Assembly (NCBI GenBank): GCA_948146395.1 | Contig: OX411545.1 | Span: forward strand, 20,715,526-20,779,525 | DNA: 64,000 bases | Reading direction: 5' to 3' | Source of the DNA: Fragum whitleyi | Lineage: Eukaryota; Mollusca; Bivalvia; Cardiida; Cardiidae | Shown: positions 1 through 12,900 of the stretch, piece after piece | Layout: each line of letters opens with the position of its first letter | Numbering within the stretch: the first letter of the stretch is position 1 | Translations under genes and position numbers: made by a program | Notes under the pieces: generated by a model | What the model saw: only the letters and a program-made list of their open reading frames with translations | The model's database searches: none | Told to the model about the DNA's origin: nothing

Positions 1-37
1 ATGTCTACACTTTATTGTTTATGTTATTTCAGTTATT

Positions 38-541
38 AGCTCACCTGCTCACATGGTGCTCAAGGTGAGCTTTTGTGATCATTGAATGTCCGTCATCTGT
101 TGTCAGACATTGACAATGTAAGTGTTTACACTCTAGAGGCCACAAATATGAACCAATTATCATGAAACTTTGTCAGAATGTTTGCCAGGTCACAAGGATG
201 AACCCTATTGAAATGGGAAGGATCTGTGCCAAAACATGGAAAAGGGGGCCTTAATGACAATTTTCTTGTTTACACTCTAAAGAGTCCACAAATATGGTCC
301 AATCTTCATGAAACTTGGTCAGCATGTCCATCAAGTCACAAGGATAATTAAATTCTATTAAAAATGGGAAGGATCCATGCCATATCATGGGAAAAGGGGC
401 CTTAATCACAATATTTGTTTACACTCTAGAGGCCACAAATCATAAATATGCAATTATGACTTTTGCTGGAAAGTTTGATTATTATTAATTAAGACAACAA
501 AACAAAGGTGAGTGATATAGGGCCATCATGGTCCTCTCTAT
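38..541 (+). mobile_element. Pearl/Helentron-like element, short decayed copy
   Basis: It begins with the same AGCTCACC-hairpin-GGTGAGCT start as the copy at 2921. It has about three degenerate ~145-bp units (TTTACACTCTAGAGGCCACA motif) and ends with the GGGCCATCATGGTCCTC hairpin. The body is diverged, so this is an older insertion. Confidence 0.7.
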
Positions 542-689
542 AGATTACTATTAAGACTGATAGGCTTTCATGTTTTGTTCTTTTTTTACCCCTTCAAACC
601 CAGTTTTGACCCCCAGAATTTTATTGTCAAGGAACAATGACTCCCCCATTTAAAAATCCAGCACAAGCCCCGCCCTGTTTTCAGGATCA

Positions 690-790
690 CCAAACAATGC
701 AAACAGATTTCCAATTGTACCCAGCTTTGCACGCAAGTGCATGTGCAAAGCCGGGTACAATTGGAAATCTGTTTGCACGGATTGGTGAAC
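690..790. repeat. Palindromic MITE-like repeat
   Basis: Two arms containing AAACAGATTTCCAATTGTAC and its reverse complement flank a short GCACGCAAGTGCATGTGC centre. Related palindromes occur at 1342-1465 and 26355-26475, so this is a small interspersed family rather than a gene. Confidence 0.7.
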
Positions 791-855
791 TTGAACACAG
801 TACTGGTTTCAAGAACAAGGTTCCCTGACAGCATTATGACTCTTTATATTTCTAG

Positions 856-969
856 AGCCTATTGCTCAAGGAGGATTAGACGATTACGGAAGTCCCTTAA
901 CTTTCCTCAAGGTGACAGGAGGAGGGTGAACCCAAAGAAAATCAACATGGCCGTTATTTTTGATGACAG
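856..969 (+). CDS. SRP68: SRP68 exon (first in window)
   Basis: Acceptor TTTCTAG ends at 855 and donor CAG|GTATTT follows 969. The exon begins with the third base of a codon and encodes AYCSRRIRRLRKSLNFPQG followed by a basic stretch and ending FDDR. It matches the arginine-rich RNA-binding start of the SRP68 domain. The last codon (AG) is completed by the next exon. Confidence 0.92.
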
Positions 970-3900
970 GTATTTATTCATCTTAATTTCTTCTTTCGGA
1001 AGTAATAAGCATAATTACTTTAAAGTAGTAAAAAGAAAATTCATACAGGGAAAGATTCTAAAAAATTTAGTAACCTAAACATTCTTTATTATTTCTTCTA
1101 TAAATCTTTTGATTAATAAGATATGTAGACCAGATATTCAACATTTGTAATCTTTGAAGAATCTTACTGCCACATGTATGATAAAAAGTAAGTTAATTCA
1201 AAGACTCTTTCTCCACAAAGAAGAGGTTCAAGGCGGAAGTATGTCATTTAAATGTCCTGGGGTATTCAACTGTCAATTTCAGTTTTGAGTGTTTTTCATG
1301 CTTGCTAATAATCCATGAAAAAACTTAGCATCCAGCCATACATTCAGGATAACAAGACAATGCATACTGTTTGCCAATTATACCCTGCTTTCCAAGTGCA
1401 CATGCATGCAAAGCAGGCTAAAAATTGGCAAATAGTTTGCACCATTTTTGTCATCCTGAACATAGGAATGGCCTTTCTCAGCCACTGTTAATGGAATAGG
1501 TCTTTTGGTCATTAATTCAAGATTTTTTTCTTTGTACATCAGAGAAAAGACTAACAGGCGCCCAGTCGCCCATGGCCCCTAGATTTTGGACTGGGCCCCT
1601 ATTTTTTTGGAGAAAATACCCATATTCCTAATGTGAAATGTTCAATTTTGGCAACCTGGGCCCCTAAGTAGTCTTTTTTCCTGGTACATGTAAACAAAGA
1701 CTTGTCCATTTCTTAAACTTTCCCTCTTTTGTAATAAAACTGAAAGATCCTGAACAAAAGTATTGTAAGAGTCTATATTTGAGCCTGTGCGTGAGATTTC
1801 CAACTATTTCGAATTTGCACAAAGCAAAGACTCTGACCAGCCTGTGCATCTGCACAGTCTGTCCAGAGACTTTTCTATGCGTTTTGTAGATGGATAAGGC
1901 CTCAATGTATTTGTTAACCATTAGGTAATTCTATATGTTCAGTATGAGGCTATCTACGATGCTCGATGTTCACACCCCAACACATTACAAATTGTTGGAA
2001 ATGTCATGCACAGGCTCATTTTATACAGAAACAGAGGTACAGATAAGAGGGGGTAAAGCAAGTCTGAAATCTTTATTTCAAATTGAAACTCTATGTTGTG
2101 GGTTCTCATTTGAATTGTCTTGACAAGACAATTCAAATGAGTACCCACAATATAGGTTTTGCTCTAGTATAGTTGAAATAATTTAATGTGAAATCCATAA
2201 TGTCCCCCTATCCATAGCTCTGAGAATGGTTGGTGCACAAAAATTGATTGCAAAAAATTCTCTCTTTTTTAAGATATATTCATCTCCCATTATTCTGTGC
2301 CGAGAGAGCATGGGCGTATGCAATGCAGTTGAAATCAGAAGCAAACACAGAACCAAGGAAGAAGTTCCATTTACTGGCCAGGCTGAGAAAGGCTGTGGTG
2401 TATGCTGAAGAGTTATATAGTCTCAGTGAACATGAAAAATGTGATGCTAGGACCAAACTAGAGTGTCAGGTAGGGATATATAGACTTTGTTTAAACAAAG
2501 AATCCCTGAGTTTTACAATAGTTGTTAACAAAAACTTCTTGCACAAAGTGTTCAGTGGCCAAAAACCTTCTTTTGTATCTATTGTATATGGGAGTTGAGA
2601 GAAGCAATGTGGAGTGTTTTATGCCCTCACTTCAGTAAGATTGGTGACAAATTTGGGCACATTGGTTTACTGGTGTTTGTCTGTAATTCTGTTTCCGCAT
2701 CTGCAACACTTAGAGAATATGTTTATATTGTCAATTGGGCAAAGACTATTTAAGATGAAATGATCATATTTAGCTTGATGATAGATGCCATTGATATGCA
2801 TTTGCTGATACCAAGGTCAAGGACATCTCACAAGGTCAAGGATCGATCTTTCCACTAGACAACAGGAGAAGAATCTTGGTGGCTCTTATTTCTTTGTACA
2901 CTTTGTATCTCTTTGTTTTTAGCTCACCTGAGCACGAAGTGCTCAAGGTGAGCTATTGTGATGGGCTGCTGTCCGGCGTCCGTCGTCCGTCGTCCGTCGT
3001 CCGTCGTCCATCGTCCGTCGTCAAACTTTACCTTGTGTGCACTCTAGAGGCCACAGTTTTGGTCCAAATGTCTTGAAACTTGGTCAGAATGTTTGTCTCC
3101 ATCAAATCTCGGTTAAGTTCGAAATTGGGTCAAGTGGGGTCAAAAATGGGGTCAAGGGGTCAAATCTTAGAAAAACCTTGTGTGCACTCTAGAGCCCACA
3201 TTTGTGGCCCAAATGTCTTGAAACTTGGTCAGAATGTTTATCTCCATCAAATCTCGGCCAAGTTTGAAATTTGGTCAAGTGGGGTCAAGAATGGGGTCAA
3301 GGGGTCAAATCTTAGAAAAACCTTGTGTGCGCTCTAGAGGCCACATTTGTGGCCCAAATGTCTTGAAACTTGGTCAGAATGTTTGTCTCCATCAAATCTC
3401 GATCAAGTTCGAAATTGGGTCAATTGGGGTCAAGAATGGGGTCAAGGGGTCAAATCTTAGAAAAACCTTGTGTGCGCTCTAGAGGCCACATTTGTGGCCC
3501 AAATGTCTTGAAACTTGGTGGAAATGTTTGTCTCCATCAAATCTCGATCAAGTTCGAAATTGGGTCAATTGGGGTCAAAAATGGGGTCAAGGGGTCAAAT
3601 CTTAGAAAAATCTTGTGTGCGCTCTAAAGGCCATATTTTTGGCCCAAATGTCTTGAAACTTGGTCAGAATGTTTGTCTCCATCAAATCTCAGTCAAGTTT
3701 GAAATTGGGTCAAGTAGGGTCAAAAATGGGGTCAAGGGGTCAAATCTTAGAAAAACTTTGTGTGCTCTCTAGAGGCCATATTTTTGGCCAAATGTCTTGA
3801 AACGTGGTCAGAATGTTTGTCTCCATCAAATCTCTCAGTCAAGTTTGAAATTGGGTCAAGTGGGGTCAAAAATGGGGTCAAGGGCTCAAATCTTAGAAAA

Positions 3901-6900
3901 ACCTTGTGTGCTCTCTAGAGGCCACATTTTTGGCCCAATTGTCTTGAAACTTGGTCAGAATGTTTGTCTCCATAAAATCTCGGCCAAGATTGAAATTGGG
4001 TCAAGTGGGGTCAAAAATGGAGTCAAGGGGTCAAATCTAAGAAAACTTTGTGTGCTCTCTAGAGGCCATATTTTTGGCCAAATGTTTTGAAACTTGGTCA
4101 GAATGTTTGTCTCCATCAAATCTCGGTTAAGTTCGAAATTGGGTCAAGTTGGGTCAAAAATGGGGTCAAGGGGTCAAATCTTAGAAAAACCTTGTGTGCG
4201 CTCTAAAGGCCATATTTTTGGCCCAAATGTCTTGAAACTTGGTCAGAATGTTTGTCTCCATCAAATCTCAGTCAAGTTTGAAATTGGGTCAAGTAGGGTA
4301 AAAAATAGGGTCAAGGGGTCAAATCTTTGAAAAACTTTGTGTGCTCTTTAGAGGCTATATTTGTGGCCCAAATGTCTTGAAACTTGGTCAGAATGTTTGT
4401 TTCCATCAAATCTCGGTCAAGTTTGAAATTGGGTCAAGTGGGGTCAAAATTGGGTCAAGGGGTCAAATCTTAGAAAAATCTTGTGTGCACTCTAGAGGAC
4501 ACATTTTTTTGCTCAAATGTCTTGAAACTTGGTCAGAATGTTTGTCTCCATCAAATCTCAGTCAGGTTCAAATTGGGTCAAGTGGGGCCAAAAATGGGGT
4601 CAAGGGTTCAAATCTTGGGAAAACCTTGTGTGTAATCTAGAAGCCACATCTTTGGTCCAAATGTCTTGAAACATGTTTGTCTCCATCAAATCTCAGTCAT
4701 GTTCAAAATTGGGTCAAGTGGGGTCAAAATTGGGGTCAAGGGGTCAAATCTTAAAAAGAAGAAAACATGTTAACTCAATTATCTTGAAACTTGGTCAATA
4801 TGTTTGTATGAAACCTAGGTCAAGTTCGAAATTGCCTTGAAATCTTACACAAGTTTGATAGAACAAAAACATTTTAGAGGCAACAGTTTTAACTGAAATG
4901 TTTTCTTCTTGATCTCTTTGACTTTTGTTTAGCCATGCATCAGGTGAGCGCTTTAGGGCCAATGGCCCTCTTGTTTCCTGAAGACAAAGGACGGGTCTCC
5001 ATAAGGGCCTTTTCGTGGCTAGAATAGATTTCTTTTAAACTTTTGCCATACATACTTTGATATTACCTGCATCTCCTGACAAAATATTGGCATCTCAAAC
5101 TTATTGGTTCTAGCTTTGTGCTGTGTTAAAAGTGGGTGGGGTAATTTACTACGAACTTGAGTTTCATTTTAAAACTTTTTTATCGCCCAAATTATTTACT
5201 TTTGAAGTTTAGGCTGCCACACAATACAATAATAAACTATTCCTTAGTTGATATACAGAATTTGTTTGACATATCATATTTTTCATTGTGATTATCTCCC
5301 CTTTTTTGTCTTAAGGGAATTTCTTTGTTTTATTTCCTACCAACTTTGCGGGTTTGCACAACACATTTACAAATAGCCTTGAATATCAAATTTCTTTTAT
5401 TGATTGCAAAGAAAATACAAAACCATTGCCCCAAGTTTTTTTCCGTGGAAATCAATTCATTGATTTTGGAGTTATCTGCCCCTGAATATGAGATATAAGC
5501 AAAAATAAGCTTTAAACTGGCATTTTCAAGCCAAAGTAAGATAGATTTCAATGATATTTGGCATATTTGATCCAACATATGAACTCATTTGTGATTTGAA
5601 CTGATACTTTTGAAAGGTCAACTTTCAAGGTCATGCACCAAGGTCAAAGGTCAAAATTAGCTCAAATTTGACTTGTCAAGTGCATAACTAATTTATTTTA
5701 ATCAGATTCTAAAGATATTAAGCACAGTTGTTACCCATGATAAGCTAAAACATATTTTGAAATGAACTTTTTGATAAGTTCGAGTTCAAGGTCAAATTTC
5801 AAGGTCAAATGTCAAAATAAGAGTAGTATATGCTAATAGGTATATATATACCTTATGTTATTGTAGATCCTAAAATGATTATACAAACCTTCCTCCTTTC
5901 ATCAGCAAAAATGTAATACATGAAAAAAAGTATATGATATGTCTAGGCTCAAGGTCATACATGAAGGTCAAAGGTCAAAATAAGCACAAATTCATCTTTT
6001 CACATGCATTTTTCATTAATTTATTGACAGACTTTAACAAAATTTGGCACAGGTATTACCAATCACATGTACACAAATATTTTGAAATACCTTTAGTGAT
6101 ATGTTGATATTCAAGGTCACATATGAAGGTCAAATTTCAAAATAAGCATAAATCTGGCTTCACAAGTGCATTAATCATTCATTTATTGACAAACAATCAA
6201 AATATTTGACACACCTCAAGCAAAAAATATTTTGCAATGAATTTAGTAATAATTTGAAGTTGTGGTGGGTATCAGCTGTGTGAAATACTGTTGAAATATG
6301 TCAATAAATGAATGAGTAATGCACTTGTCAAGCCAAATTTGTGCTCATCTTGACATTTGACCTTCATATGTGACCTTGAACTTCAACATATCACCAAATG
6401 TATTGCAAAGAATTTTTGTGCATGTGATTAGTAATATCTGTGCCAAATATTGTTAAATTCTGTCAATAAATTAATGAAAAATGCACTGGTAAAGATGAAT
6501 TTGTGCTTATTTTGACCTTTGACCTTCATGTATGACCTTGAGCCTAGACATATCACACACTTTTTTTCTTGTATTACATATTTGCTGATGTAAGGAGGCA
6601 CTTTTGTCAAATCATTTTAGGATCTACAATAACATAAGGTAGATATATACCTATTAGCATGTACTACTCTTATTTTGACATTTGACCTTGAAATTTGACC
6701 TTGAACTCGAACTTATCAAAAAGTTCATTTCAAAATATGTTTGAGCTATCAAGGGTAACAACTGTGCTAAATATCTTTAAAATCTGATGGTAAATAAATT
6801 AGTTATGCACTTGACAAGCTGAATTTTAGCTAATTTTGACCTTTGACCTTTGTGCATGACCTTGAAAGTTGACCTTTTACAAATATTAGTTTCAATCACA

Positions 6901-9900
6901 AATGAGTTCATGTGTTGGAACAAGTATGCCAAATATCATTGAAATCCATCTTAATTTGTCTTGATAGTGCCAGTTTAAAGCTAATTTTTGCTTATATCTC
7001 ATATTCAGGGGCAGATAACTCCAAAATTAATGAATTGATTTCCGCGGAAAAAAACTTGGGGCAATGGTTTTGTATTTTCTTTGCAATCAATAAAAGAAAT
7101 TTGATATTCAAGGCTATTTGTAAACGTGTTGTGCAAACCCGCAAAGTCGGTAGGAAATAAAACAAAGAAATTCCCTTAAGACAAAAAAGGGGAGATAATC
7201 ACAATGGAAAATATGATATGTTAAAATAAATTCCGTAAATCAACTATGGAATAGTTCATTGTAGTATTGTGTGGCAGCCTCAAACTCAAAAGTAAATAAT
7301 TTGGGCGATAAAAAAGTTTTAAAATGAAACTCAAGTTCAAAGTAAATTACCCCACCCACTTTTAACACAGCGCACAGCTAGAACCAATAAGTTTGAGAGG
7401 CCAATATTTTGTCAGTACACGCAGATTATATCATAGTATGTATGGCAAAAGTTTAAAAGAAATCTATTCTAGCCACGAAAAGGCCCTTATGGAGACCCGT
7501 CCTTTCATATTATTTCTAATTTTGATAGCTAAATGTGGATATCTTGATATCTTAGTATAGATAAATATAAGATAAAGACTTATGCTTATATATATTAGGC
7601 AGATAAAAAATAAATGAAATTAAGATCAAGGATTCTTGTTAAGGAGAATTTGGATTCCCTATTCAAATACATGTATCATGACTATTCTAGCAAAACCTAA
7701 TTAATTTGTTTTCCTGGAATAATCTTTGTATGTTGTCCTAAGATATACTTATATGTTGCAGGCATACAGACATTTTATCAAGGGAAGTTTAGAATTTGAA
7801 TGTGAGAAATGGAAAAATGCAATAGAAAGTTATACAGATGTCAAGTAAGTGAACATTAAGGTTGTGAACCTGTAATAGTTTTGCAACATTTCTGAACTCA
7901 TGAACTTTAACAATGTTGACAGAGGTTTCCTAATGAAATCAGAACTATTACAGGGTCCACTACCTAAAGTTACCCTTTACAATTGTAGCGTAAATTGTAG
8001 ACAGATTCAATTTTAATGAGGTTGCAGATATGAATGAAACTTGGGTGCAAATTGAAAAGCAAAATACCTTATGTGGGAGCAAACATGATGGAAAATGAGA
8101 AATAGCTTGTATTAGGAATTACTCCTATTTCCACAGAATTTCCTCCAGTACAAAATCACAGGGACGTAAAATTCATGACCACTGAAAGACTATAAATGAT
8201 AATGAAGATTCCTTTGAGCTTCATCTGATTCCTATGACAAGTTACTTTGATTCTGTACAATCAGTATTTTATATTTTAAAATCTAATCTTCTCATCTTCA
8301 AATTTCTATTTGGTTATGTATGGCTTGTACTGTTTTGTTAAGGAAACTCAGTTAAAGGTAATATCATTATTATTGTTACAGCTTTCTCAAATATCCAGCC
8401 GTTGCTAAATAACTTAAAGTTATTTGAATAGTGTTAAACCAATTCTAACAAACAATTTTAATCTTCACAGAGCTATATATGAGAACCTCGCAAAAGCATT
8501 ATCAGATGAACAGCAGACAGTGTATTTACAGCGGGTCGCAGAAGTTGAGCCGAATATACGCTACTGTGCCTATAATATCGGAGATGAGTCGGCCATTAAG
8601 GATCTCATGCAGATGAGAAGGGAAGCTGGTGATGGTGCATTCATGTCAGGAGAATTAGATGTAAGTTAGACTGGATCAAGATTTTTAACTCTTGACATGC
8701 TGAATCTGGAATATTCCTGCTTTGGCAGGAGGTATGGACAAAAATCAGTCTGCACACATGTGGAGCCTGATCTTTGTTTTTACTACCTGATTTACTAATT
8801 CTAACCCCAAAAATTAATAATTTCTATATTCAAAAAAAAAAAGTCTCATGATAAGTACCTCCCATGCTTCCAGCACTTTAATTTAAATACAGTTTTGACG
8901 AGATAGTTTTAATTTATTAAGACAATGGTGAATGTCATGTATTATATTGAGTTTGGTTTGTTGTTAAATTAAACATTTAATAAAGTGAATGGATGTATAT
9001 AAGACTGGATAAAGAGTCACAGTGTCATTTTGAGTTTGGTTTGTGTTTGAATTAGTTCTTGGGATTCAAAGGTAATTGGAAATAGTTGTCAAATGCTGTT
9101 GGTTGAATCTTGGTCCACAGATTTTGAGGTCAACAAAATGATACAAATACAACTTTAAAGATGAAAGAGAGACAAAAATCTTACTCAATTGATTTTTGCC
9201 ATAGAAGACAATTCAGTATAGCTAACAAGTTTTCAAGTTTAAATTTGAGTGCCGTGACAGATGTTGTCTAGATTTCTTTATAGGAAAGGGAAAAGAAGAG
9301 TTTGGTTTAAGCCTATTTATTATACATTGATAGGGAAACAAGTTCTTTTAACTGAGATTTATCCCTCTTGATTCTGCTTCCTTAGTACTCACGCCTAATG
9401 TGCGGGCCAATGAAAGAACCAAGATCGATAGCCCCTCCCAGGAATCAAACTCAGGACCTTTGGGTCAAGAGGCTGACGCTCCACCTCTAGACTATGGACA
9501 CCATGGAATAGAAAAGTGTCAATGGCTTTTCATGAAGAGGTTAAAACTGCCTATAAAAGTGTAGACAGTTACCACTGTTTGGTAGTGCAAGAGCCATGGA
9601 TGTAGTGCAAGTGAATTGTTCCTTTGTTCACTCAATATGATAACATATATTTAGCTATATGCAAGTGGTATACTTCATTTAGATCCCTTTTGTAAAATTT
9701 ACTCTTAAACTTTCTTTCTATTTCAGACTCTTTTGTCACAAACTAGAGAAAAGCAAGCATCAACTTTGTCAGAAGTAACATGGCAGGGTAGAACAGTACC
9801 GGTCAAAACTGAGGATGTTCGACTATTTCTACTCAATCTACAGGAGAGTAGCAAGGAAGTTGAGGAGGCTACAGGAATTGATAATAAGATCTCAATCTAC

Positions 9901-12900
9901 GAGAGTGTCCTTAAACAATGTATAGAAGCTCAGCAAGTCTTGAGAGACGCTTTACAAGAAGATCAAGTAAATATATGTTGCTAATTTTCATCAAAACAGA
10001 GCTCTAGGTGGAGGGGTTATTTTGAATGTTAGATTTTGATAATTAGTTCATAAACTCTATTCTGTGGGTACTCATTAAAATAGTCTCGCTGAGACGATTC
10101 AAATGAGTACCAATATTATAGGGTTTCATTGAGAAATGAAGACATTAGAATTGCTCTACCCTCTCTTATCTGGACATCTGTCAATGACTTACCATTAGGT
10201 CTTAGATATTTTATTTAGATTTCGGAACTTCGGAAATTATGGTTAGAGGATTTCCATAGTAAAATGTGCAAAATCATTCTAGGTATAAAGGTATTAACTC
10301 TGCATGGTAATGGGTAGATATATTGACTTAAATTATCTTCTTATCAGTTGATGAATATTTTCTTCGCACTGAGTGGTATTTCATTATGCTTATCGTCTGC
10401 ATTTTACTCGTTTGAAATTGTTGGATATCAAATGTATGAATCCAGGGTTTTAAGGGACAGAGATTTTGTGAGTCTGAGACTCAGAAATAAGTAGCAAGGA
10501 CCTTCAAAACTACTTGAGTCCCAAAGATTCATGGGTGATCAACTTTGGAAAGGAATTGAAGACTGATTTAAGCAGTCTTCAATTCTGTCCTAAAGTTGAG
10601 CCCCAATTGTTCATTCATATCCAGCACTTTCTATTCCTTTAACTAGGGAATAGCTCTCAATTCACTGAAAGACAAGATTATTGCTCAAAAGAAATAGTCT
10701 ACAACTTATTATAGGACTTCAATTAACCTTAAGTAAGGTCCACAAAGATTCCAATTTTGAGTAGCACATGATGAACTATTTATCTTTTGCCAGTTGGATG
10801 ATAATCACAGACCTATGTGGGATAGCAGCTGGATGCTAGGAAAGGATGTGATGGTAGTGTGAGAAATACCAGGAATACATTGTAATGTGCTCAAGCCCCC
10901 ACCATACTATTGAAAGATTTTTGAAAGCAGCATTTAACCCCATACAATCAAATCAAATTATTGAACCCTTCGAACCCCATTTTGTCAATGTCAGGTTAAA
11001 CTCTGTGAATCATAATTTGAAAATATATATCACAGTGGAAGCTAGATAACTCTTATCAACCATCTTTCTTTTTCAGAATTTTAAACTAGCACAGCGAGGC
11101 CAACCATTTGAAGGGAAAGTGTCAAATCAACATTATTTACACAGTTATCTAACCTATATCAAAATTAAAAAGACAATTGATAGAAATTTGTTAATGATAG
11201 CAAATCTAAAGAAGTATCTTCCAGGCGGACAGTTGGAGAGAGGGAAGAAAGTAACAAAACCACAAGATTTAGTCAGATTGTATGATATTATAATTCAGGT
11301 ATGTTATATAGGATCTGTCATGAGGTTTTCTTTAAGACAAGAATCGTTGACCTATGTGAGATAGCAGCTGGAGGCTAGGAAAGGATGTGATGGTTGACTG
11401 GTGAGAGAAATGCCAGGAACCCATTGTGAGGTGCTCCAGCCGCCATGATATAACTGAAATAATATTGTAAACAGCGTAAAACTCTATTCAATCAATCAAT
11501 CAATCAATCAATTCTTTGAGACAAGCTGATCTTGACCAAGTCTATGATGAAGACAAGTGAGCCTGTGTGTGATATTTCCAATAATTTCAAATGTGTGCCA
11601 AGCAGAGCCTCTGGGCAGCCTGTGCATCCTCACAGTCTGTCCAGGATCGTTACTTTGCGCTTTATGGGTCTTTAGACGTACAGACAATCGTTTAATAGCA
11701 ATACGTGACTGTCAAGGCTGTTCAATATTTGCAACCCAAACAAGTGTCGAATTGTTTGAAATGTCACTCACTGCATCAATTAAGCAAGCAATGGCTAGCT
11801 AAATAACTTTTCTATTCTAGACCAGGGGTAAGATCAGCTTATACAAAGAAAATTGAGTTACAGTAATTTTTCTCACATAGAAAATAATTTTGTATGTTAG
11901 GTCAGGATCAAAGAAACACTGGGATTTAGTGTGTAAACAGGACTCGTGTTTGACCCATAAACTTGGGGTTTTTGACCCCTCAAATTCTAAAAGTATCTTA
12001 ATTTGACCCTTTATTACATATCTATACAAGTAAAGGTAATCTGCACTTACAGAAAAGAAAAACCAGGATTTAATCAGATTGTATATTATAATTCAGGTAA
12101 ATAATATATAATCCCAACTTTTCCCAAAACATCACACAAGTCTCGAAAAGCCTTCTATTTTATTCTTGCCCTATAAAACCCTTGTTTATAACTCAGAGCT
12201 TTGTAAAACATTTTAGATGTTCATCCAGTCCTTTAAATCTGTTTCTTTACTAGTAAGTTAAAGAACAATCAGCTTGCCCTAGCAAAAAGATAATATTTGA
12301 AGTTTAATTTGCAATACAGTTAAACTTGTAATAAGGGACCATGAACAGGACCACTAAAAAGCGGTTGTTAATGAAAATGGTCGCTTAATACACATTTTGT
12401 TTTACAAATTAAATTGATTCAATATGTTTATTATTGCAAAATTCTCAATAATCCTATGCTATTAAAACTTAATAGAATCATCTCTTTGAGATGATTCTGG
12501 TGAGTTTTAACAACAATAATTTTTATCATCGATATCTACTTTTTTCCGATATTTCGATTTACAGAAAGGGATTTTGAAAATGGTCTCTTAATGAAAATGG
12601 TCTCTTAATAAAAATTGTCGCAAGACATGGTCACTCGAGCAAGATTGACGGTAATTTTATACCTTTGCTAACAGACTAGAAGTGCAGGTGTAAGTCAAGA
12701 TTTATGAAAAATAGTGTTGAAAACTTCCTAATTTTGAATTAACCATGAAAAGAAATTGTTTCTCAACTTGGCTTTCCAAAGTTTAGGTACAAGTTACACT
12801 TTTTCCTAAAGAAACATTGTTTTATTCTTTGCAGAATTTATTAGAAATACCTAATTTGCATGGTGTAGAAGAAAATGAATCATTACAAGAGGAAATGGAG

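Noticed and set aside
1..855. Search for the SRP68 N-terminal exon
   Set aside because: No segment encodes a LEILQIIKE/QQHGLRHGD-like sequence; the stretch is a pearl-like element and a palindrome, so the exon must be upstream of the window.
3080..4640. Chain of 78-99-residue open frames on + with repeating GQNVCLHQIS and [14 protein letters not shown]
   Set aside because: They recur every 145 bp and shift frame from unit to unit because 145 is not a multiple of three. They are read-throughs of the tandem repeat, not proteins.
5330..7160. Two nearly identical 82-residue frames on opposite strands
   Set aside because: They are the two arms of one inverted repeat. No initiation context, domain or splice continuity supports translation.
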